A DNA stretch of 64,000 nt from positions 51,190,563 through 51,254,562 of the forward strand of contig NC_087068.1 in assembly GCF_963678635.1 (NCBI RefSeq). Reading direction: 5' to 3'. The first letter of the stretch is position 1. Each line of letters starts with the position of its first letter. The notes below the pieces were generated by a model. The model was given only the letters and a program-made list of their open reading frames with translations. It was not told the origin of the DNA and did no database searches. This document shows, in pieces, positions 12,078 to 23,811 of this stretch. The stretch is from Symsagittifera roscoffensis. Taxonomy: Eukaryota; Xenacoelomorpha; Acoela; Convolutidae. A program made the position numbers and the translations under genes.

Positions 12078-12811
12078 CGTTTTTCTACCCTGAATATGAG
12101 GGGAAGAGAACAGCACCGCAAACGTACGTGCGGGATGTTGTTAGAAGACAGCAGGACCTCAATGAATTATGCAGGAGGAACACGCAACAGGCGCAAACTA
12201 GACAAAAAAGGAGGTTTGATAAACGGACAGCCGACGCGAAAGCCTACTCAGTTGGCGACTACATCTGGGTGTTCCAGGAAGTGGTTCCACCAAAAGGAAC
12301 CAAGAAATTATTAAAGAAATGGCGTGGTCCATTTCAGATAACAGAGGTGCACCAAGGAGGTCGTTTTTATCGACTGAGCACTGGAAGAGCAGCTCATTAC
12401 GAAAATATCAAACCACACAATGCCTCGTCAGAGGACTGGTGCATCCCAGCGGACATGCAAGAGGGAGACTATTTGATAGCGGATCCTGCTTGTGAAGTGA
12501 ATGAAAGGGGTACTCGCGACAAAAACGACGGGAATGAGGTGGTGGACGATTGCGACCTACCACTGGATCTGGAGTTGACCGAGCGAGAAGAGGTGGACGA
12601 TGAAACTCTACCTTATGCCGAGGAAGACTGGGACTACCCGGAACAAATCGAAATTGACAAAGGAATACAGCCTGACTTTCCTCTCACCATGGAAACACGC
12701 CAGTGCAAGAGAGGAAAAAACAAGAAGAAATACAATCCGTACGGCGAGGATTTCGTTGTCGACAGGATAGTTGTAAGTGATGTCATGGACTCGCTAGTGG
12801 GACTGGACTAA
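12074..12811 (+). pseudogene. int: Integrase C-terminal region
   Basis: A 245-codon frame that continues the integrase after the frameshift. It has a basic stretch (QKRRFDKRT), then SVGDYIWV and WRGPFQITEV, which match the GPY/F-type C-terminal DNA-binding module of gypsy integrases. The tail is acidic. TAA at 12809-12811 interrupts a frame that is open again to 13330. Confidence 0.8.
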
Positions 12812-13330
12812 GTGGCGGTGCTAGAAGAAATCGACTTGGTGAATGACATGGATCAGGATTGGATCGACGATCGATCAGAACCGGAAATGGAGTTCGAACC
12901 AGAAGCGGAACAGACTCATGAGCAAGAACTAACGAATTTGCGGGTGCTCGAATGGCTCCATGATCTGCCGACAAATCCAAAAGAGACGATCCTGACGATT
13001 CAGGACGTCGATAAAGACGGCATCAAGTACGTCAGTCATGACAATACCGAGTCCAACTGGGTCGCCCCAGATGGTCCTCTACGTGTTCCACAATCCAACC
13101 TCGGTCTCCTAGATTTTGGGCGATCGACGGGGACGTCGATGGATATTTTTGTCCGGGGAGTGGGGGTAGGACTCACCCACACCAAAAATCTGATAATAAA
13201 AAAATTGAAATTGGCAAGAGAAACCGGAGAACTAGAGACAGAGGGCGAGAATGCTAAAAAACCACCTTTTGGACGAATTTTGAATCGTATTTCGACCTAC
13301 CGAACCATTATTCAAACAGTATCGTCATAA
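12812..13330 (+). pseudogene. Acidic linker before the macrodomain
   Basis: A 172-codon continuation of the same frame after a TAA. The first 45 residues are very acidic; the rest has no motif I know. Its end overlaps, in another frame, the start of the macrodomain frame (13258-13767), so a frameshift near 13260-13320 separates them. The original protein was probably continuous. Confidence 0.55.
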
Positions 13331-13767
13331 CGGACAGCGATTTCATACTCACGGAACGCACGTGCGCTATAGCGATAACCGCGGACGTAAGCTTCAAAAC
13401 AGCACCAGCGGCTGATTTCAAAAGAGAGTATAAGAACATCGAATTTTTATGGAAACAGAGGCCTGGTGTAGGAGGGATGATAGCGCTGCCCCCTGTTGCA
13501 TCACAGATACCGGGGAAATATTTGTGTTTCCTGGTTACCAAGGCCACTGATAGGCAACACGTAGATCCAAAGAGCTTGGTATTGGCCTTGACTCGACTTA
13601 GGGATTTTTTTGTTGAGAGAGGAGTGACCACTCTCTCGTTACCAGTATATGATCCTAATAGGGGAAAGCTACATCCGAGAGAGTTGTACGCCCTTGTACA
13701 TGTGATATTTTCAGAAACTGACATAGAGGTTTACTTAAATAAAAAATACTATCTGAGCATATGCTAG
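13258..13767 (+). pseudogene. Macrodomain, TARG1/OARD1-like, active site lost
   Basis: A 169-codon open frame. From RPGVGGMIALP through YLCFLVTK, then LRDFFVERGVTTLSLP, and ending FSETDIEVYL, it follows the order and spacing of human TARG1 (OARD1), which binds ADP-ribose and removes it from proteins. The Lys of LVTK corresponds to TARG1 Lys84. The Gly-rich loop with the catalytic Asp125 is replaced by VYDPNRGK, and the GAGIA loop by TAPAA. That is seen in the sequence; loss of catalysis is inference, and binding could persist. The motif-bearing part starts near 13318. It could be the end of the pol polyprotein or a separate protein. Confidence 0.7.
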
Positions 13768-14241
13768 GAATTGCATTTGGCGATAAGTGGATTTTATTAA
13801 GTTACTTGATAAGAATTAGTGTCAAGTTTTAGATTAGGATTAGGTTTTAGGTACAATATTAGGGATTATGTTTTTATGTGATAATATAGATGTGTGATGT
13901 TTATGTGTTTATGTGTTATGTTATTGTTATGATATGTTTTATTTTTTGTGTCATAAAAGACCTAGAGTACTCCAGGTCATCAAGGTGACAGCGCTCATTG
14001 TGCTTTCCTGACGCAGATACAGGTGGACGATCCACTTTGGTGCTAAATTTTTAAATCAGGATTGAGAAGAGAATTTCAATGAGGAGTTTTAAAGAGTTGA
14101 ATGGTGTTTTATCCAAAAATGATGGTTTTAAGTCGCGACTTGTTTTTTAGATCTTGATTGATCAGAAATTGTTTATTGAACTCATTGAATCAAACGAGAC
14201 AGGAAGAATCTACACGACAACAAGAAACAACGCGATAAGAA
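13768..14241 (+). other. Non-coding spacer between the two polyproteins
   Basis: A T- and G-rich stretch (TTATGTGTTTATGTGTTATG) followed by a leader to the ATG at 14242. No gene was seen. It could hold an internal promoter or splice acceptor for the second polyprotein; no clear signal was recognised. Confidence 0.4.
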
Positions 14242-14847
14242 ATGGGTGACACAAACGAACTTATGGAATTCCTCTCAGCGAGTCTAGGAGCGACTCTAGA
14301 CGAGATCTATCAGCGGCTGATCGATTGTGATTTTACACGAGAAGACCCGGGGCTGGCGATGTTTGTGGTCGCGCTCCTCAATGCATTAGGACGAGAGGGT
14401 CGAGGGAATTGCCCTACAGAAGTCGTGTTGATGTTGGCCTTCGGTGAGTCCGGGACCGCCGAGAGAGGTCAAAACCGACTGATGAGATGGCGGCGTGGAG
14501 AAATGTCTGATGAGCCAGGACTAGGTGAACAGAGGGACCACCGGCTAGGTGAGATGCCCTTACCGGTCCCACCTGCGCAGCCGCTCATCGGAGCAAAAAG
14601 ACAACGTGATGGGCCAGGCCTGTCAAATTCGGTCGACTCTCCAACAACTGCTCCTCCTCCGAAGAGAGTGAGGGTGAGTGAAATAGAGATCCAGACGTCG
14701 GAGACGATTGAGACGTTGGAGAAGAAGGAGAGAGACCAGAGCGAGCTGTGTGCCAAACTCCAGGAGTATAGAGCGATAGCTCGAGAAAGAGACGAATGGG
14801 AAAAAAATACGAAGATCTGCAGGTGGCCTACTAGGAGGATGAAATAA
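14242..14847 (+). pseudogene. Second polyprotein, N-terminal part
   Basis: A 201-codon frame from ATG 14242. About 70 residues of helical, acidic sequence (MGDTNELMEFLSASLG) are followed by a Pro-rich stretch with the basic patch PPPKRVRV, a possible nuclear signal, and a coiled coil. The frame breaks at a run of A near 14800: the coiled coil goes on in another frame, itself cut by TAG at 14833. I do not recognise the family. Confidence 0.5.
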
Positions 14848-14867
14848 AGCACCTGAAGGAGCTGTAT

Positions 14868-16586
14868 ATGGCAAAGGTGAGCCAAGTTTCACAGGAAGTT
14901 CTGGCGACAATGAAATCCTCGGAGGGATCCAGCGACACACGCCCCAAGACAAGAGTACAGGAGCTGTGTGCATCGAGAGGGCCCGAGCCTCCTCAGCAGA
15001 CACAACAGTCTGCTTCCAGTCAGAGGAACACGATACCAGACCCTTCTGACACCTATCTCGCTCCTCAGTTCCAAGAATCATTCAACCAAGTGGCCAGAGC
15101 AACAATGGATGAGATCAACAGAACCACTGGGCGGACATTGGGTAGGATCGTTCCTTCCCAGCTTCGTGATCATTCCTCCAATAGCTTGGAGCGAGCACCC
15201 CGCACGGTAGCGTCCTCGGGGACTGCGCATGGCGGAACCTTTCAAAAGTCCCGCGTGGTAGACATTAGGAAGAATCTGATGGCACGTCACCAGCTCACGC
15301 AAGTGGCTGCGGAGCATCCTCGAGCCTGCCTGAATGACATGAGCTGGAACCCCGCTACGAGCGACCAGGTAATTCCCCCAGGGAGTCGCCACTTGATCAT
15401 AGGAGACAGTTTGGTGAGGGATCTGAATGAGATCTTCGTCTATGGTCAGACTACCACTCTGTCCTTTGGAGGAGCCTCAGTGGCTCAGGTCATCAAGATG
15501 ATGGAATTCCAGAGCGAAGATCACCTGGATACACTGGTAATAATGCTGGGAACCAACGACGTCTCGAGAGCCCCAGTGACTCCGGAGAGCAAGTGGGAGC
15601 CTCTATTGGTATGCCTCTTGAACGAGCTAAAGGAGAAGTACGGGCCCAGGCTTGTAGTGCTGTGCACGATACCACAAAACCCGCTGGTGGGCACCACAGT
15701 GGCAGATTTCATGAATGGCAACGTGACACGGTGGAACGAAATGATCCGCAGTCTGGTGAGAAACAACCCTGGCGAGCTGCGACTTCTGGATCTCGAAAAC
15801 ATGCTGCGCATGATTGATCACATCGCGCTTACCAGAGACGGAATACATTTCAACACCCAACGAGGGAGACACTGGGTCAATGATGTATTTCAGACGCAAT
15901 TGAGGGAAGTGGAGCAGGAGTCGAGGGCGACCAGTTCTCTGGCTCGGACCAGCTCGACCGGAGGAAATAGAATAAGGGCAAGCGTGCCCGAATCCCTCGT
16001 CAACCGCCTAGTGCCCTTGGCAATGGAGACGGCTGCAGCCGCACCCGTCGCTCCGAGCTCAAACGTAAGAAAGAGGCTAGGGACTGCTCCTCCTCACAGA
16101 ACACAACCGCTTGAAAGCCGACTCGGGAGATCAGTTGATCAGAACAGGAATAACTCCCAGACCGTGTCTAGGAGGAACGACCCGCCTGCCATGGCAAACG
16201 CTGCTTCAGCAGCCGGACCGTCTACGAGCGCCGTGCCAGCGGAGGGAGTTGAACCAGGCAGCGTGCTGCTTTGGAACCGATCAGACCCTAGTCATTGGGG
16301 ACAGTACAATGACTATGAATACCTTGACGTGTCGGGAGGACGCAATGAAAATGATTGGCGGAGAAAGTCTCACAGTGTCGCGACTATATCGGATACCGGG
16401 CGTGGATTGGCTGCTAGCAGAGCAGGAGCAGTTCAGCTCCACGACTACGCTCCGGCACGCAGACTTGAATGGGTTGCCTCAGGACAATACCTTTGGACCT
16501 TTGAATACCCGGTCTCTTACGGACGTCCGACAGAGAGCCCGGGAACTGACGCTACCTGCTCGCAAGGGCAAGTTTCAGGCAGATAA
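14868..16586 (+). pseudogene. SGNH/GDSL hydrolase domain of the second polyprotein
   Basis: A 572-codon frame. Residues about 172-345 carry all SGNH family blocks: IIGDSLVRDL with nucleophile Ser181, FGGASV with the block II Gly, MLGTNDV with Asn230, and DGIH with Asp324 and His327. Members are esterases or lipases that remove acyl or acetyl groups; the substrate here is unknown. The first 170 residues are low-complexity, as are those after 350. The true protein leaves this frame near 16300 and goes on in the 16111-18054 frame. Esterase domains are known in ORF1 of some CR1-type LINEs. Their presence after a gypsy pol is unusual to my knowledge. Confidence 0.85.
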
Positions 16587-18054
16587 CAAGCCAAATAACA
16601 AGCATCACAAGATGTACAGCCAGTTTGCTAAACCACCCGGTCAGACGCCTGGCGAATATTCGAGGGACTACCCCCGAACGACCACGGTGGATGGAGATGA
16701 CAAGAGATATGGGAAACTGAAGGCCCCAGTAGGCGACGGTCTGTTTGCCGCTTATGATCCCTTAGATATGAAAGCTGCCAAGTATCTGATTGTGGCCAGT
16801 TTCGATTATCTCTATACGCCCCGTTCTCTCTTTTGGCCCGACGTGATTTTCTTGACGGCGCCTAAATTGGACTGGGGACAGGCAATAAGCATGATGATAA
16901 GTGTGCGAAGGGTGGTCAGCATGGAGCCGCAGGTGATAGTGGTTGCAGGCTCAAATGATCATCTGCAAAGCAGGGGCTTGTTGACACGTCTGACGGATGG
17001 GTCGATCCCGAGCAACGAGGTCATAGGGGAGTCGATAATGACATTGCTCTCGGCGATGGCTGAGGTAGAAACAGCAGCAAAACAACGTTTCACCCAAAAT
17101 GTAGTGAAGGTGGTCTTTGTGTTGTCACCAGGGTACGCTGCATTGCCAGAACCCCTTCAGTTTGTGTACACGATGGTCACAACGATAGCAGAGGGACGGT
17201 TCAACGTGATAATTCCTGCCCCGAACAGAGTGGTAGACCCAGACAACTATTACCCATCCCGATCTGAGCTTCCTGCCGTTTGGGCTGACATTTCCAATGC
17301 CATACAGGGACTCAAAGATTGTAGCACAACTCGGTTGGTGCTAGATGAGGTTCTGGGGTTGGAGCTGTCCAACTTCGCCAGATTGCTGAAGTTAAGACCA
17401 GGGGTAGATGACGATCATCTGTTAGTACAACAGGTGGCTGATGATCTCTGGTTCCGACAGATGGATCATGCAGAGAATGAGCAGGGAAGGACAGTAATGA
17501 AAAACATGACGTCAGCGGAAGAAGATCTCATGGCAATGGCTTTGCGCACGAAGCCGCACAACAACGTATGGTTGTACTTGTCACCAAGGCTGTGCACCTT
17601 GGGTGAGGACGCGTTCGAGCATGCGCCGGCAGTGATCAAAGAGATACACGTGTATCTGAAGAACTTGTTTGATGCCCGGGAGTTAGCTGGGGGTATGATG
17701 TTGAAATTGATGCAGGACGTAAACATGATGTCGTTGGACAAGTTCCAAGCTGACGTGCTAGCCACGAGGGCACAGTATGAACGATCGGATGGAATGGGTG
17801 GAATGGGTGGAATGGGAGTGGGATGGACGCCATCCTTCCTGTCGACGTGCTATCCGAGGGCATCTCGGAACCTGATCGCGAGTTTCGTCAGGGACATCAG
17901 GAAGTTGTCGATTGGCCTGATATTAGCCCTATACGTGACATTTGGTCATGAAAATTTCGTGAAGGGACCGGCGAACCTCAATCCAAGTGTTGGCAGATTT
18001 GAGATTGGATGGACTCCTGACTCTGATTGCCATGACCTACGGTCGACTGGGTGA
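16300..18054 (+). pseudogene. Second, degenerate SGNH-like domain and helical region
   Basis: The frame is open from 16111, but only from about 16300 does it look like the real protein. KYLIVASFDYLY stands where a GDS block would be, GSND (residues 280-283 of the frame) where GTND would be, and FVLSPGYAALP and YYPSRSELPAVW follow. The spacing from Ser230 to Asn282 (52) is close to that in the preceding domain (49). GDS has become ASF and no DxxH is apparent, so it is probably inactive. The rest is helical, with a GMGGMGGMGVG run near the end. The frame is lost at about 17990. Confidence 0.65.
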
Positions 18055-18442
18055 TTTGCTTGTGCTGTTGCGTTACCCTGAACAACTCCAGGGAACAAGT
18101 CGTGAGTTCAACGCGCAGTTGGAAACCGCCTCGCTCAGGAAGATGAAAGACTGGAGGACTCTCCTGCTCCAATATCTCTTGCAACAGAACAGAAGCGTCA
18201 CGGGAGAAAATAAGGTGGCGACGGATGCGGGTGAGTGTAAGCAGTATTGTGGCATGCCCTTGCTGACAGATTTGGCTGTCATGATGCGGATAGATCCGTT
18301 GGCTCTGATTCACGGACTGCGGGAATTCGTGACGGTGGTGTATGGACCGGTGATGTCTTTTGCGTTCCCGGACGTGCAAGTCAAGGCATACAGGAATTCT
18401 GTGTTGTATGTCAACCTGGTCTCAATCGTGAGACGGATCTAG
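17987..18442 (+). pseudogene. Second polyprotein fragment
   Basis: A 151-codon frame, predicted largely helical (LTLIAMTYGRLGDLLVLLRYPEQL), continuing the preceding one after a frameshift near 17990. It ends at a stop at 18442, with the protein continuing in another frame. No family recognised. Confidence 0.5.
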
Positions 18443-19908
18443 GAGCGTTGGAGAGAGACTTGATAGAATACAGGTTCAGTGAAGACGACGATGAAGAAGT
18501 CGATGGGAGTCTATTGCTGATGACGCCATCGTCTTTCATGTCCCCTACAAAGGAGGCGTCGGCCGACTTATCCCCAATGGACCCAATAAGTCAGGCGAGA
18601 GAGTGCCGAAGCAGGGATCCGCAAAGATTGCACCATGAGTCACCGAGGAGGAGAAAAATCGAAGAGTCAATGTGGGTATCCTTCCTGAGTACGCTACCGG
18701 AAGAGGAATGGGAGAGATATCAAAGTGAACTAGAAGGCAAGACAGGGGCAACCTGGAGCCGAGTGAACTTCATGGAAAGGTCATGGGACGTGATACGACG
18801 ATATGGGACGCAGTCCATAATGAAGGTGGGATTGAACCAACCCATCATGCGTGAGGTACTGGAGAAAATAGTGAACTCCATGGAGTCGGATGTTCTGACC
18901 GAGTCAGTTACAGAAGACAGTGCCGATGATCAGCAGGTCACAAAGAAATTACCCGTTAGACGAGCCAGAAAGGGGTTGAAGCGACTAAAAGGGAAGACAG
19001 GAAGTCGAGCCGTAAGCCCCAGAGTGGTGAAGTCAAAAGCCAGCGCAGTGGTGGCCTCTCTGACGAGCGCAGGTCGTTCAGGCGAGAGCGTGCAAGGAGA
19101 TGGTGCGACGCTGACCGGGGGAGAAAAAGAGAATCTGATACCCCCTATGCTCTCGGCAGGTCTGACCACGACAGCCATGAAATCAAAGAAGACAGCACGA
19201 ACCCTGGCAGACACTAAGCTAGAGATGGAGATCATCAGTCAGTGTGGATCTGGAGGACTTGAAGATTACAGGCCCTCGCGAACCAACATGGCCAAGTTGA
19301 AACTGGAAGGACAACTCGACGTGGTCGAGTACAGTCGAGTCACTGTGCCGGAATCGGTCCACATGGGAGATCCAGCAGGGGGTTATGTGGAGATGTTGAA
19401 AGCGAGGAACTCCGCGAGAGGGCACCTGATGGCTTGGAGTGAGAAGCGAGCCATGCAGGAATATCTGAAAGGGCTTACGGAGAATTCTAACTTAAATCGG
19501 AAAGAATACGGCACGGTAATGTCCTCGGAAGCGAACGAAATTGGATTGGAAAAACTACTAGAAACTTCTCGGAGGGCGGCCCTCCAGAGATACTTCGACG
19601 AGACGATGCATGCACCTGCGACGGTGGCAGCGTACCTGGCTCATCCGTGCACGAGAACTTATCTGCAAGTACGATTGGCTTGGTGCTTGATGGGCATCAA
19701 GAAGGCGGAATATGAAGCCAGTAATGATTCGAAATCACGGGAACAGGAGCTGGAGTTGATGGAAGCTCTGCGAGAGTTGATTTCAAAAGACGATTCTGCG
19801 ATAGCATGGGCTAAGCGTAAGGTTGCCCTTTGCTTTGTCAGGTTCATGGTGGATCGTATCCCCACTCCTGTTTTGGGAGAATGCATAAAGATCATTCGGC
19901 AAAAGTGA
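18425..19908 (+). pseudogene. Second polyprotein, basic and helical segment
   Basis: The frame is open from 18247, but the part that reads as the original protein starts at about 18425 (LGALERDLIEYRF). It has a disordered Ser/Pro-rich part, a basic patch (VRRARKGLKRLKGKTGS) near its middle, and a long helical C-terminus (AWAKRKVALCFVRFMV). No catalytic motif is seen. The basic patch could bind nucleic acid or act as a nuclear signal; that is only inference. Confidence 0.5.
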
Positions 19909-20114
19909 GTTGATTGCGAAAGAAACTTCCTTAGGGCACTACTGGAACTGTATCAGGATATGCCGTTGATTGTACCAAATAGGGAGTCAAATGACATGGA
20001 AAGCTATCGCAAGTTGGAAGAAGTGAGAAGATATTCCAACAAAGAATTGAAAGTGAGCCGGGAATTGATTGAAGCAGTCAGGGGACAGAAGACTTTGCAA
20101 CACTAGGGAAACTG
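19909..20114 (+). pseudogene. Short polyprotein fragment between frameshifts
   Basis: About 57 codons are open from about 19935 to the TAG at 20103-20105 (ALLELYQDMPLIVPN, then SNKELKVSRELIEAV). This links the frames before and after it and shows two more lesions in the polyprotein. Helical; no family recognised. Confidence 0.4.
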
Positions 20115-20735
20115 ATGTCGTTCCAATATGTGTCTGGCATACCGGGGATGGCGTATAATCCCTTCGTGAATGAAGAAGCCAGCGAAGCGTACTTCGACTA
20201 TGAGCAAGTCATAGTACTCAATTTCTGGGTTGAACGGATTAAAGAAACTCGAATGCTGATGGTGGAACAACCCAAGCTGGGAATTATATTAGAAGAACGA
20301 GTGGTCGAGCCCTCGGTTCCCGAGCTAAAGGGGCAAGTGAGTTTTGATTGTGGTTCTTGGGACGGTCCCTTGAAAACCAGTCTAGTAACGATGTGGGAAC
20401 TCATGAAGCCTTTTTGGTGTCCCCATCCTAACGCCGGTTTAATCTGGGACATGAAGGCGGATATCACGTTAGACCTGGATGATGACGCGAGTCTACATGA
20501 TCTGGCCTTGATACACCATCTGCTGGCCATGAGGATGACGAAGCGGAAGAGCAACCCGTCCACGGAGCTATCCGAGGAAAGTCCATCGAGCAATTGGTTG
20601 AAGCAAGGCACATGCTTGGCTGAACATAGTGGGATGGAAGGACATGTTTGCAACTTGGGGCACTACCTGATTACGCTGAGCGAGCAGCATCGACAACTGG
20701 CACGATTGTACGGAAGATTGAGCATGTCGGATTAG
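20115..20735 (+). pseudogene. Second polyprotein fragment, ends at TAG
   Basis: A 206-codon frame (MSFQYVSGIPGMAYNPFVNE). It ends at TAG 20733-20735 and the next frame starts two codons later in the same reading frame, so one nonsense change separates them. Includes an acidic stretch (LDLDDDASLHDLALIHHLL). No known domain. Confidence 0.5.
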
Positions 20736-20741
20736 AGTGGC

Positions 20742-21737
20742 ATGGAGTTGGTCGCGGACTGTCATGGGGTGACGGATGTAAACTTGACCACAGCCTTGGG
20801 ATTTTGTAGCATGACGAGTTCGATAGAATCGCTTGAGCGCCTGGAGCGCGCCCATGAGCAACTGACGTCCCTCAGCGTGGAAGTATTCCCTGGAGCATTG
20901 CAGACAGAGCAGAAGATCGGAGGCTGGCGAGAAGCTCTGGAGAACGAAATGAATCTGAAGGATAGTGAAGCCTATCATAAACCTACTGGTTCAAAATATC
21001 TGGTGGGTTCAAGCTCCGCACCATATTGCAATAGTAGGTATCCTACACACATGGTGGTGATGGATGCGAGGACGCAGCAGGTGTTGATTGACCAAGTTTT
21101 CTCGGTGCCAAAGTGCGTGAGGTTGGCCAGAATGTCGGAGAGGTCATATGATTTGTTGGCGAAGATCTTTCGGGCAGTCCCGAAGAGATCTGAAGGCGAG
21201 TTGCAAGACGTAGTGGGTGAAGAGTTCCTGAGATTGAACGAAGGTAATGTGAGTGAGTTCCAGAAGCAGAAAGCGAGTGGAGCGTTACCCACTGAATTCC
21301 CCACCATAGAAGAGAAAGACGATTTACACAGAATTCTGATGGAGGTGGAACCGTTGCTGGGAGCCTCAGGGTATCGGACCCAAAGAAACATAGTGAGAAC
21401 CCATGGGGAGTATCCTTGCCACTGCTTGGCGCAGACGTTATGGTACCCCAAACGCGGGAATCTGATGCTAGTATGGGACGTGGAGGAGTTGTACTCTACG
21501 GGGTTGCCCGATCAGAATCAACAGGTGTCAATCGTGGTGGTTAGTGCCATGCTGGCAGTGAGATGGTTGGAGGCTAACGCGGACACAAGTGAACAGGAGA
21601 CGGCCGTGCCGACTCCTGAGCAGCTGAGCAACGTAAAGATGAGTCGTGAATTGGATCTTTTCAGAACCACCTGCAAGGTTCTGAGAATACCCAAAGCCAT
21701 TGAAAGAATATGTTCAAGGCAAAGGTTGATGCCTTGA
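20742..21737 (+). pseudogene. Second polyprotein, C-terminal domain
   Basis: A 331-codon frame in the same phase as the preceding one. It looks globular: HGEYPCHCLAQTLWYP and LMLVWDVEELY are hydrophobic core-like segments, and the end is helical. I do not recognise the fold. It ends at TGA 21735-21737. Confidence 0.5.
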
Positions 21738-21761
21738 TTCCGTGCAGTGATGACGTCATGA

Positions 21762-22157
21762 ATGTATGAACGCGCGAAGCGTCATATGTCGAGGAACACG
21801 GAAGCCTATCAATCTTTCCAGCTAGATATAGGACCGGGAGATTATAAGAGAGCATTCCTAACGCACAGAAACGCGGTCACCACGGCGGTGAAGCGAGTAG
21901 CTGGAGTGCCTTGTGTAACTGAAGATGAGAAGAAACAGGTCTTAAGAGCTGACCTAGAACGAAATGTGAGCCTATGTCTTCACAACAGCTTTTGCAGGAA
22001 CCGGGAGCAAAAGGTGAATGTGGACCTGCTACCTTGATGCAAACCGAGGCTGTTGGAACAGGAGAGTTGGGGCACGGCCCGCAACTCCATGGACATGCTG
22101 GAGAAAGTCCTAGAAGACAGCGAAGTTGAAGATCAGGATGGAGAAGCAATGGAATGA
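21762..22157 (+). pseudogene. C-terminal remnants of the second polyprotein
   Basis: A 91-codon helical frame (21762-22037) followed, in another frame, by about 30 acidic codons ending at TGA near 22157 (EKVLEDSEVEDQDGEAME). An acidic tail and stop without further continuation suggest that this is the end of the polyprotein. Confidence 0.4.
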
Positions 22158-23400
22158 AGATGATGGAACGAAGAGGACAAGTGAAGACGTGAGCAAGAAA
22201 AGAAGAGAGGGAGAAAAAACTTGATTGTCTTTGTGTTTTAAAACTTAAACCAATCAACCAAGTTTGATTATTGAACTTGCTAAACTTTTTGTTTTGATTC
22301 AGTTTGGTCAAACCAAACTTTGAAAATTGTTGCAATTGTTTAAATTTTTGAAAGAAAATTTTAGTTATACTACTTATGTATATATATAGAACATAGGTGA
22401 GTATATTTACCTATTTAAACACGACTGAAGTTTTTAACCTGTGTAAGACACATTTTCACTGTGTGGCGACATGGTAAGTTTGAGTAAACTCGCTCGAGAA
22501 TGGTGAGTAACTCAATAACTTTCCTAGCCACAGAGTTTCTTAGTTTTAATATTGAAAGGACTGCATAAATAACTGATTATACTTGGTGAGTGACGTTAAG
22601 TTAATTTTAACGGGTGCGTGGCCCTGCCACGTCCCAACCTTTTAATCACAAAGAGCGAAAAGAAGTTTAATGGCAAGTGACGTAAATAGTCAGAAAAGAA
22701 ATTTTATCTAGGACACTCCTCATGGTGCAAATTGTGTGAAAATGTTGAAAGGCAGTGAGATGTAGTACGATGCCATTTGTGAACACGTAGTGAGTTGAGG
22801 TGGAGTAGATAAAATTCATATTCTTATGCGATTTGTAAGATTGATTACAGAGAACTGGAACACTACTTGACGATAACCCGGTGTTATGCGATCAACAGGG
22901 ACATTGATGGGGACTTGTCCGGGGAGTATGTGCCATTCTGCCAGAAAGGCACAGCGCAACCTTCCGGCGACACGAAAGAAAATGAATAAAGGCCTTAGTT
23001 ACGAAAAATTATTGCGAAGGAGGGTAGGAATATTCTAGAATTTTTATTTTTAAAAGTTCGATCGAAGAGTGAATAATTCTGAGAAATAGAAAAAGACGGC
23101 CGTTTTGACGGAAAAGGACGAAAAAACAGAACAACGATAATTATTGTGGAAAACGGTCGCACAAGAGACGAGAAATACGAAGCCTCTTATCGTGGCAACA
23201 ACACACGATAAGACTCTTAGCAGTGGATATTAGTGGAGAAGGAAGCTTCAGTGGGGAAGGAATATTCCACGGAACCCTCCCGTGCCACAAATTGGGAGAG
23301 ATAAAAGTGTTATCTCGGGAAGATTACGGGAGCGGAGGCTTGGTCCCCCAGAGACTGTTGTATGTGAAGGGACTATATAAAACTGACTTTGTAGCTACTT
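22158..23400 (+). other. 3' non-coding part of the first element
   Basis: No convincing gene. It contains GACTTGTCCGGGGAGT at about 22912, a motif shared with the pol region, and AATAAA near 22986. A short frame at 23223-23411 looks like chance. A 3' LTR is expected here, but I found no match to the first 1.5 kb of the window. Confidence 0.4.
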
Positions 23401-23811
23401 GGATGTCGTAGAACTCTGAATTAACACCGGTAATTTTTGATATTTTAGAATATGAGTAGCTAGAAAGAGGAAAGGGTCAATCCATCTCCAATGGATTTAA
23501 TATGAACTGTCACACAAAAACATATTAAAATAGGTTGTTCGAGCCGTGTTTTCAATGGCAATCACGTAGTCTGAGGATCCGAGACTCAGCTATGTGGTTG
23601 TGTTCGCATGTAAACGAAAGCTGATCAAAAGTCGTTTGACTGATGGCCTAAAAATAGTAACTTTTTACTTAGCCCTAAACAGACCAGAAAATCAACTGGC
23701 AAGGTCGAGACGGTGAAAAACGAGTAGGATTAAGGTAACTGACGCCTGCCAGTCGTTAATAGGTACTTTTTCTACGCTCCGTCGCTGTGTAGTATTTGGG
23801 CGAAAGTTACA

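Larger units (their letters stand above)
1..23400 (+). mobile_element. Decayed giant Ty3/gypsy element with extra polyprotein
   Basis: Gag, CCHC knuckle, aspartic protease, RT with YVDD, RNase H and DD35E integrase follow each other in the Ty3/gypsy order from 1517 to 13330, so the class is clear. A macrodomain and a second long polyprotein with an SGNH hydrolase follow on the same strand up to about 22157. All reading frames are broken by frameshifts and stops, so this copy is dead. Base composition is near balanced, unlike the AT-rich sequence after 23.5 kb. I found no pair of LTRs, so both limits are approximate and the 5' end may lie before the window. It is an inference that the 14242-22157 polyprotein belongs to the same element; it rests on strand, composition and adjacency. 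Confidence 0.8.
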
